DNA of 11,115 bases, taken from assembly GCA_003220975.1 (NCBI GenBank), contig QHTX01000089.1, positions 952-12,066 of the forward strand, written 5' to 3'. The translations under genes were made by a program, and so were the position numbers. Positions 5,982-11,115 of this stretch are shown piece after piece. Positions within the stretch are counted from its first letter, which is position 1. Every line of letters begins with the position of its first letter. This stretch comes from Gemmatimonadota bacterium (lineage in GTDB: Bacteria; Gemmatimonadota; Gemmatimonadetes; Gemmatimonadales; GWC2-71-9). The notes beneath the pieces are model-generated. The model saw only the letters and a list, made by a program, of their open reading frames with translations, searched no databases and had not been told where the DNA came from.

Positions 5982-6599
5982 CTACACCCGAATGATCAGG
6001 ATCACGAGCAGGTACAGCCACAACACGTCCATGAAATGCCAATACAGCGTCGCCGCCCCGAGCGCGGTCATCGGCACGGGAACGACCCGACGGAGGCGCC
6101 GCAGCACGTATAGCAACCCCGCGAGGCCGCCCAGCACGTGGAGCCCATGGAGGGCGGTGAAGACGTAGAAGAACGCGCTGCTCGGGCTCGTCGCGAGGAA
6201 CAATCCCTGCGTCGCGAGCTGGCGCCACGCCAGGACCTGCCCCGTGACGAACAGCAGGCCGAGCCCGAGGGTGACGTAGAGCCGCGGCAGGCCGTCGAGT
6301 GCGGAGGCAGGCGTGATCCGGCGCCGCGCCGACGCCAGCGTGAGGCTCGAGGCGATGAGCACCAGCGTGTTGACGTAAAGAATCGGCGGCAGCCGGAAGT
6401 GCTGCCAATCCGGCGCCCCGCTCGCCCGCACCACCATGGCGCTGGTGAGCGCCGCGAACGACATCGAAATGGTCGCGATGGCGACCCAGACGCCCGTCTC
6501 CGCCGGCTTCGGCTCCGGGCCTCCGGTGGCGGTCGGCCGGTGAGCGGACGGCGGTAAGTGCGGCGGCGGCGATCGCGGGGGTGACGCGACGGTCGTCAT
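5982..6599 (-). CDS. Cytochrome c oxidase subunit III paralogue (first of two)
   Basis: A 205-residue membrane protein, also of the haem-copper oxidase subunit III family (ctaE-like). Residues 1-33 are a Pro/Ser/Thr-rich soluble leader. Five spans follow (about 35-60, 71-90, 106-124, 140-164 and 182-203). The end has the diagnostic L-Y-W-H-F-M-D-V-L-W-L-Y, and the fourth span has F-F-Y-V-F-T-A-L-H-G-L-H-V-L-G-G. The conserved Glu of the first span is not present (A-T-I-S-M-S-F occupies the position). The ATG at 6599 is 6 bases from the stop of subunit I, without a clear Shine-Dalgarno site, so coupling is likely. Sequence differs greatly from the next subunit III, so this is an old paralogue pair rather than a recent duplication. 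Both may assemble in the same complex, or one may replace the missing outer helices of the other. Confidence 0.92.
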   Translation of the reverse strand: MTTVASPPRSPPPHLPPSAHRPTATGGPEPKPAETGVWVAIATISMSFAALTSAMVVRASGAPDWQHFRLPPILYVNTLVLIASSLTLASARRRITPASALDGLPRLYVTLGLGLLFVTGQVLAWRQLATQGLFLATSPSSAFFYVFTALHGLHVLGGLAGLLYVLRRLRRVVPVPMTALGAATLYWHFMDVLWLYLLVILIIRV

Positions 6600-6605
6600 C
6601 GTCGC

Positions 6606-8372
6606 TCAGCGCGCCGGGGCCGGTTCGGGCGCGGCCTGCATGAGGTAGTCCGCGCCGCCGGCGCCCGCGACGCCATACTCGTTGGGACCGCGCTGCACCA
6701 CCGGCGGCTTCCCGCCGAAATTGTCGAATGGCGGCGGCGAGGTCGTCGCCCACTCGAGCGTCGTGGCCTCCCAGGGATTGTCGGGCGCCTTGGGGCCGCG
6801 GAACCGGCTCCGGATCAGGTTGAAGAGGAAAATCAGCTGGGCAGCCCCGGTGAACAGCGCCGCGATCGTGATGAAGCGGTGCAGCGGGATCAGTGGCTTC
6901 AAGTAGTCGTCCGTGAACGCCGAGTAGCGGCGTACGTTGCCGGCGAGCCCGAGGTAATGCATCGGCATGAAGACGCAATAGACGCCGATGAAGGTCAGCC
7001 AGAAGTGCCACTTGCCCAGCGTCTCGTTCATCATGCGGCCGAACATCTTCGGGAACCAGAAATACGTCCCCGCGAAGATGCCGAACATGGCCGCGACCCC
7101 CATCACGAAATGGAAGTGCCCCACCACGAAGTACGTGCCGTGCAGGTAGGTATCGATCGAGGGCTGCGCCAGGAAAAAGCCGCTGATTCCCCCGCTCACG
7201 AATACGGACACGAACCCCAGGCAGAACAGGGCCGGGGTCGTGAACCGCAGCTTCGCGCCGTAGATCGTGCCGATCCACAGGAGGGTCACGATGGTGGCGG
7301 GAATCGTGATGATCAGCGTCGGCACGGAGAACAGCGTCGCCGAGAAGGGGTTCATCCCGCTCAGGAACATGTGGTGGCCCCACACCGTGTAGCTCAGGAA
7401 GGCGATCGCGATCAGGCAGCCGATCATGGCGCGCGGGCCGAGCAGCGGCTTGCGGGCGAAGACCGGGAGGATGTGGGAGATGATCCCGAAGCCGGGCAGG
7501 ATCGCGATGTACACCTCGGGATGCCCGAAGAACCAGAAGAGGTGCTGCCACAGGAGCGGCGAGCCGCCGGAATGCGGCTGCAACCGATCGCTGATCACCA
7601 GCCCGCTGGGAATGAAGAAGCTGGTGCCGGCCACCCGGTCGAGGATGAGCAGAATGCAGGCGGGCATCAGCACGGCGAACGCGATCAGCCCGATCACCGC
7701 GGTGATGAACCACGCCCAGGTCGAGAACGGCATGCGGGCGAGCGACATGCCTTTGGTCCGCAGGTCGAGCGTCGTCGCGATGAAGTTCAGGGCGCCGAGC
7801 AGCTGCGCGACGCAGAAGATGGCGATCGAGATCGCCCACAGCGTCTGACCCAGTCCCTGGCCCGGCCCGGCGTCCTTCCCGACGGCGCTGAGCGGCGCGT
7901 ACGCCGTCCATCCGGACAGGGCCGGTCCGTCCGCGACGAAGAACGAGGAGATCAGCACGAGGAACGCCACCAGCGTCACCCAGAAGGACGTCATGTTGAT
8001 CCGGGGGAACGCCATGTCTTCCGCGCCCACTTGCAGGGGCAGGAAGTAGTTCCCGAACCCCGCGAACGGCGCGGTCGTCAGCACGAAGAACACCATGATC
8101 GTGCCGTGCATCGTCATCAGCGAGAGGTAGTACTCCGGCGTGATGACGCCGCCGGCGGCGCCGTTGGGTGAGAGCTTGTCGAGCCCGGGAATCGCCGCCG
8201 TGGGCCACGCCAGGTGCAGGCGCATCAACCACGACAGAACCATACCGGTGCAGACGGCCACCAGCGCCAGGTCCAGGTACTGCTTCCCGATCACCTTGTG
8301 ATCGACACTGAAGACGTGCGTGCGAAGAAAGCCTTGGGGGGGAGCGTGCGGATGAACGGCTGCTTCGTGCAT
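6606..8372 (-). CDS. ctaD: Cytochrome c oxidase subunit I (haem-copper, A1-like by HPEVY)
   Basis: The 588-residue catalytic subunit: it reduces O2 to water at a haem-CuB centre and pumps protons across the inner membrane. Haem ligands are His89 (T-M-H-G-T), His419 and His421 (V-G-H-F-H-F). CuB is bound by His284 (G-H-P-E-V-Y, with Glu286 and cross-linking Tyr288) and His333/His334 (W-G-H-H-M). D-channel residues Asn108, Asp119 and Asn126 are present. The K-channel Lys position is Val362 (I-P-A-T-I-V-T), and the Mg-site Asp is Gly412 (Y-L-H-G-T-Y). From residue 284 on, numbering coincides with R. sphaeroides subunit I. The C-terminal tail has the frequent N-P-W-E-A-T-T-L-E-W motif and a Pro/Ala end. 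The ATG at 8372 has AAGGAG (8377-8382) 4 bases upstream. It sits 10 bases after subunit II. Confidence 0.98.
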   Translation of the reverse strand: MHEAAVHPHAPPQGFLRTHVFSVDHKVIGKQYLDLALVAVCTGMVLSWLMRLHLAWPTAAIPGLDKLSPNGAAGGVITPEYYLSLMTMHGTIMVFFVLTTAPFAGFGNYFLPLQVGAEDMAFPRINMTSFWVTLVAFLVLISSFFVADGPALSGWTAYAPLSAVGKDAGPGQGLGQTLWAISIAIFCVAQLLGALNFIATTLDLRTKGMSLARMPFSTWAWFITAVIGLIAFAVLMPACILLILDRVAGTSFFIPSGLVISDRLQPHSGGSPLLWQHLFWFFGHPEVYIAILPGFGIISHILPVFARKPLLGPRAMIGCLIAIAFLSYTVWGHHMFLSGMNPFSATLFSVPTLIITIPATIVTLLWIGTIYGAKLRFTTPALFCLGFVSVFVSGGISGFFLAQPSIDTYLHGTYFVVGHFHFVMGVAAMFGIFAGTYFWFPKMFGRMMNETLGKWHFWLTFIGVYCVFMPMHYLGLAGNVRRYSAFTDDYLKPLIPLHRFITIAALFTGAAQLIFLFNLIRSRFRGPKAPDNPWEATTLEWATTSPPPFDNFGGKPPVVQRGPNEYGVAGAGGADYLMQAAPEPAPAR

Positions 8373-8382
8373 GTGTCTCCTT

Positions 8383-9186
8383 CTATTGTTGTGCCGCTTG
8401 CTGCTTCAACCACTGGTCGAATTGCTCTTGCGGCATCACCTCGACGTAGGCGCGCATGTTGTAATGCCCCAGGCCACAGAGCTGGGTGCAGACGAGCTCG
8501 TACTTCCCCGGCTGCGTGGCCGTGAAGTGGAGCGGGATCACGAGCCCCGGCACGAAATCCTGCTGGATCCGCAGCTCGGGCACGTAGAACGCGTGGTTGA
8601 CGTCCTTGGCACGCAGCGTGAGCAGAACGGGGCGGTTGACCGGGATCGCGAGCGTCGGGACGACGATATCGTCCCGCGCCGCGGTGTCATGCGCCGGATC
8701 GAGCCCGAAGAAATTCTGGCTAGCCTCGTTCATCAGCTCCGGATGTATCCCGCCGAACTTGCCGTCCGCGCCCGGGTAGCGGAAATAGAAGGCGAACTGC
8801 TCGGCCTGCACGTCGATCGCGAGCGAGTTGGGATCGGGCGGCGTCTGGTAGATACTGGCCCACACCTTCGAGCCGACGAACGTGAGGGCCAGGATCTCGG
8901 CGCCCACCAGCACGGTGGCCAGCACCACCATGGGGACCGCCCCCCCGGGGAATATCTTGATCTTGCGCCCCTCGCGGCGGTCGCCGGACTTCCAGACGAA
9001 CAAGGCCAGTGCCAGTTGCGACACCACGAACAGGATCCCCGAGGACAACATCGTCTCCATCAGCTGATGGTCGATCCAGGGGCCGTGGACGGAGATATCC
9101 GCGGGAAGCCACCACACGCGCATCACGAAGATGGCGGTCGCCACGACCGTGATGATCGTCAGGACGACGGCGAACAGTTTGCCCAT
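8383..9186 (-). CDS. ctaC: Cytochrome c oxidase subunit II (CuA subunit)
   Basis: A 267-residue membrane-anchored subunit that accepts electrons from periplasmic donors through the dinuclear CuA centre. Spans are at about 4-26, 47-65 and 83-105, one more than the classical two, so the first may be an uncleaved signal anchor. The periplasmic cupredoxin domain (about 122-260) has all metal-binding CuA residues: His198 (D-V-N-H-A-F), Cys233, Cys237, His241 and Met244 in C-T-Q-L-C-G-L-G-H-Y-N-M. The Glu between the cysteines, a ligand of the Mg site in classical enzymes, is Gln235. The aromatic electron-entry segment reads Q-F-A-F-Y-F-R-Y-P, with Phe131 and Phe133 where classical enzymes have Trp. 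The start ATG (9186-9184) overlaps the TGA of the cupredoxin gene by one base (TGATG), indicating translational coupling. There is no fused cytochrome c domain. Confidence 0.97.
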   Translation of the reverse strand: MGKLFAVVLTIITVVATAIFVMRVWWLPADISVHGPWIDHQLMETMLSSGILFVVSQLALALFVWKSGDRREGRKIKIFPGGAVPMVVLATVLVGAEILALTFVGSKVWASIYQTPPDPNSLAIDVQAEQFAFYFRYPGADGKFGGIHPELMNEASQNFFGLDPAHDTAARDDIVVPTLAIPVNRPVLLTLRAKDVNHAFYVPELRIQQDFVPGLVIPLHFTATQPGKYELVCTQLCGLGHYNMRAYVEVMPQEQFDQWLKQQAAQQ

Positions 9187-9929
9187 CAGTACGGTGTGGC
9201 CTTGAAGACGAAATTGACCGGCTTGGTTTCGCTGCCGCTGATGGTCACGTCCTGGCTCTGGGCGCCGAACTGCTCCTGCCACGCCGTCACGGTGTACTTG
9301 CCGGCTGGGAGCCCCGACAAGGTGAACGCCCCGTCCTCACCCGTCACCGCGTAGTGTGAGGTCGTGACCACCAGATGCCAGCCGTGCATCCAGGGGTGGA
9401 CGTTGCACTTGACGGGAATGAACTCCGGCTGCTCCCACTTGGTGTGAATCGGCGGCGCCCCGGCGGGCTGGGACCTGTTCCACTCGGGATTCAGCTTCGC
9501 GAGCGGGTGGATGTTGTGCGAGTGTGGATCGTCGTTGTAGATGTCGAGCGGCTGGTTCGGCTGCAGCACCAGCACGTGGGGGATGTACTGGCAGCCCTTC
9601 TGATCGAGCCGGACCGTCTCCGTGGCCGGGGTGGAACCCTGATCGCCGGCCGAGATGTACACCAGCACCCAGCGCAGCGTGTTCCCCGGGCCCGTCACGA
9701 CGTTTTCGGTCAGCACCGGCGCCCCGGCGTGTTGGGTCACGCAGTTGGGCTCCTTCGCCATGTCGATCGGCTTCATCTTCGGCGGCGTGCCCGTGTACGT
9801 CACCTTACCGCTGATGGTACCGGCGGCTCCCGGCGGACGGGGGGGGGCCGCGCCCACTATGCTGGCCGACCGTGCGAGCCCGCCGGTGATGAGGACGGTG
9901 GCGAGGACCGCGATGGAGTGTGTGCGCAT
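9186..9929 (-). CDS. Secreted amicyanin-like cupredoxin with regulatory-like beta-sandwich domain
   Basis: A 247-residue periplasmic protein. The ATG at 9929 has AAGGAG (9937-9942) 7 bases upstream and gives a signal peptide (MRTHSIAVLATVLITGG, cleavage near residue 31); a longer frame to 10001 overlaps the upstream gene. The first domain (about 40-190) shows a type-1 copper pattern: His138 in S-H-N-I-H-P, then C175-N-V-H178-P-W-M181. The C-x2-H-x2-M spacing is that of amicyanin. The second part (about 190-247) reads Y-A-V-T-G-E-D-G-A-F-T-L-S-G-L-P-A-G-K-Y-T-V-T-A-W, the carboxypeptidase regulatory-like fold. Such proteins are often labelled methylamine utilisation protein. Here the setting, directly upstream of and coupled to the CuA subunit, suggests an electron carrier to the oxidase or a role in copper delivery; neither is shown. 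A run of nine C (minus strand, 9847-9839) encodes part of the Pro-rich linker. Confidence 0.85.
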   Translation of the reverse strand: MRTHSIAVLATVLITGGLARSASIVGAAPPRPPGAAGTISGKVTYTGTPPKMKPIDMAKEPNCVTQHAGAPVLTENVVTGPGNTLRWVLVYISAGDQGSTPATETVRLDQKGCQYIPHVLVLQPNQPLDIYNDDPHSHNIHPLAKLNPEWNRSQPAGAPPIHTKWEQPEFIPVKCNVHPWMHGWHLVVTTSHYAVTGEDGAFTLSGLPAGKYTVTAWQEQFGAQSQDVTISGSETKPVNFVFKATPY

Positions 9930-9975
9930 CTCTAGTCTCCTTCCTTCGTCTAAGACTAGGGCACGTTCGCTGCAG

Positions 9976-10833
9976 TCACCGCCCGCCCCCGCCCCCCCCA
10001 CCCGGACCGATGGGCTTCAGCTCCCCGGCGTGTGACGCCAGCCACGCCTTCCACAGCGCAGCCTCGGGCGTGTCAAAGGGCTGCAGGGTCCGGAGGAAGT
10101 GGACCAGGTCCCACGCCCCGGCCGGCTCGAGGTTATCAGCAAACGAAGGCATCGGTGTGCCGTCGAGTCCCGTCATGAAGATCTTGTACAGGTCCTGGTT
10201 GGTCACGCCGCACATGAAGCGTGAGCCGCTCTCGAAATCATAGGGCCGGATCGGTAGGTCTTTGTTGTCGGTGAGCGTCGCGGCCGAAGGACCATCAGCG
10301 TGCCCCTTGGGACCGTGGCACTTCCAGCATTCCATCTTCTGGTACAGCTGTCGGCCGTGCAGGATGCTCTCGATCGTGAGACGCGGCTCCGCCGGAATCG
10401 TGATCGGCGTGCCCGGCTTCAAGGTCTTCCACTTGGGCGAGAAGCTCTTGATGTAAGCAACCAGGTCCGCGCGGTTCTGGCGGGTCAGCGGCAGCCACTG
10501 CGGCATGTTCGTGGTCACGAACCCGCGCGTCATGGCATTGAACAGATCCTCGTCTGTCGGCAGCGTGCCGGTCGGGGTCGAGCGACACTTGAACACGGCG
10601 AGCGTGAAATCCCGCGGCTTGGGATCGATCCAGGGTGCGTTCTCTCCGGCTCCGTCGCCGTCCGCGCCGTGGCAGCCCACGCAGTAGCGTTGGTACAACT
10701 TGCTGCCCGGCGCCGCATGCCCGGTCAGATTGCCGATATGGCTCGTTTGAGCCCGGGCGGAGTTCGCTCCCGCCGCACACAGCAGCACGCCCAGCCCCGA
10801 GAGGAGCGCCACCAATCGCGTATTCGATTTCAT
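9976..10833 (-). CDS. Secreted dihaem cytochrome c
   Basis: A 285-residue periplasmic electron carrier made of two class-I-like cytochrome c domains. Residues 1-28 are a signal peptide, with likely cleavage after A-R-A. Domain one (about 40-135) has the haem site C51-V-G-C54-H55 and a probable axial Met110 (T-N-M-P-Q-W). Domain two (about 155-255) has C169-W-K-C172-H173 and probable axial Met228 (G-T-P-M-P-S-F). Each domain also has one extra cysteine: Cys83 in V-F-K-C-R-S-T and Cys208 in R-F-M-C-G-V. The protein ends in a Gly-only tail encoded by a run of eight G. The ATG at 10833 has AAAGGAGG 6 bases upstream. The next gene begins 46 bases after its stop. Position at the head of the cox genes argues for delivery of electrons to CuA, or to the cupredoxin first. 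Confidence 0.93.
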   Translation of the reverse strand: MKSNTRLVALLSGLGVLLCAAGANSARAQTSHIGNLTGHAAPGSKLYQRYCVGCHGADGDGAGENAPWIDPKPRDFTLAVFKCRSTPTGTLPTDEDLFNAMTRGFVTTNMPQWLPLTRQNRADLVAYIKSFSPKWKTLKPGTPITIPAEPRLTIESILHGRQLYQKMECWKCHGPKGHADGPSAATLTDNKDLPIRPYDFESGSRFMCGVTNQDLYKIFMTGLDGTPMPSFADNLEPAGAWDLVHFLRTLQPFDTPEAALWKAWLASHAGELKPIGPGGGGGGGR

Positions 10834-10851
10834 GAGAGGCCTCCTTTCCCG

Positions 10852-11115
10852 TTAGAAGGCGAAGTCCAGGGCGAGCAGCAGGCTGCTACTCCACACGGCC
10901 GTGCCGGCGGTAGCCGGCGGCAGGCCGTTCCCGTCGCCGGAGAGCGGCACGTTCCCGATCGTCTTGGTGAGCGAGTACTCGCCGTGCATCGCCAGCCCGG
11001 CGCGGCTGAACATGAACACATAGCGACGCAGCCCGATCGTGAACGCGTCGATGTTCCCCTGGTCGCTGGGCGTGGTGGTGGGGTCCGCCTGCTGGTGCAT
11101 GCGAATCGCCTCGTA
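10852..11115 (-). CDS. C-terminal end of a probable outer-membrane beta-barrel protein (partial)
   Basis: The frame is open from the window edge to TAA at 10854-10852, so the start lies outside. The 87 visible residues have alternating hydrophobic/polar strands (Y-V-F-M-F-S-R-A-G-L, H-G-E-Y-S-L-T-K-T), a Gly/Pro/Asp-rich loop, and the terminus S-S-S-L-L-L-A-L-D-F-A-F. A last strand ending in Phe is the usual recognition signal for outer-membrane beta-barrel assembly. The family cannot be named from this fragment. The stop is only 18 bases before the start of the dihaem cytochrome gene, so it belongs to the same operon. A porin-like or electron-transport-associated barrel is possible. Confidence 0.6.
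   Translation of the reverse strand, partial: YEAIRMHQQADPTTTPSDQGNIDAFTIGLRRYVFMFSRAGLAMHGEYSLTKTIGNVPLSGDGNGLPPATAGTAVWSSSLLLALDFAF

Noticed and set aside
5971..8232. A 753-codon open frame on the minus strand, plus a 430-codon frame on the plus strand at 6879-8171
   Set aside because: Both lie over subunit I and the first subunit III in other frames; translations are Arg/Pro/His-rich low-complexity strings typical of GC-rich shadows, with no domain motif.
9186..10001. Cupredoxin start at 10001
   Set aside because: It would overlap the dihaem cytochrome end and add a hydrophilic leader before the signal peptide; the ATG at 9929 has AAGGAG at proper distance.
1..11115. tRNA, rRNA, CRISPR array, insertion sequence, transposase or defence system
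   Set aside because: None seen on either strand: no spaced repeats, no terminal repeats around a gene, and every substantial frame is accounted for.

Overview
The window looks like chromosome of a GC-rich, aerobic, Gram-negative bacterium. The evidence is lipoproteins, a protein with an outer-membrane-type C-terminus, periplasmic cytochrome c, and a haem-copper oxidase operon. The mix of proteins (a choice-of-anchor P/post-COAP lipoprotein, a cox operon with two subunit III genes, a cupredoxin plus carboxypeptidase-regulatory-like protein) suggests Gemmatimonadota or a similar soil lineage such as Acidobacteriota. That placement is inference; there is no marker gene in the window.

Left part (1-4860). 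The 3' end of an unrecognised helical protein gene (+) overlaps tail-to-tail with a DUF456-type membrane protein gene (-). Divergent from the latter is a putative lipoprotein with a clan GH-A-like TIM-barrel pattern (+), which ends at a GC-rich hairpin. Next come a lipoprotein with choice-of-anchor P and post-COAP-1 character (-), a palindrome in its leader, and an orphan NarL/FixJ-type response regulator (-). Divergent from the regulator is a secreted 211-residue protein of an uncharacterised family (+), closed by a perfect 12-bp hairpin terminator at 4829-4858.

Right part (4883-11115). This is one tightly packed minus-strand respiratory operon of nine genes. In transcription order: the C-terminal end of a probable outer-membrane beta-barrel protein; a secreted dihaem cytochrome c; a secreted amicyanin-like cupredoxin with a regulatory-like beta domain; cytochrome c oxidase subunits II (CuA), I, III and a second III; subunit IV; and a 37-residue single-span membrane protein. 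Intergenic gaps run from a 1-nt stop/start overlap to 46 nt. The operon promoter lies outside the window.

How it fits together. The dihaem cytochrome and the cupredoxin are natural candidates for periplasmic electron donors to the CuA centre. Subunit I reduces O2 and pumps protons. The most notable point is in the oxidase itself. Subunit I has all haem and CuB ligands and the D-channel residues, but the K-channel lysine position (362, numbering coincident with Rhodobacter sphaeroides) is Val. Two ligands of the non-redox Mg/Mn site are also changed, one in each subunit (Gly412 in subunit I, Gln235 in subunit II), and the usual electron-entry Trp pair of subunit II is Phe/Phe. I see no mobile element, CRISPR array, tRNA or rRNA, and no gene-free stretch longer than about 250 bases.
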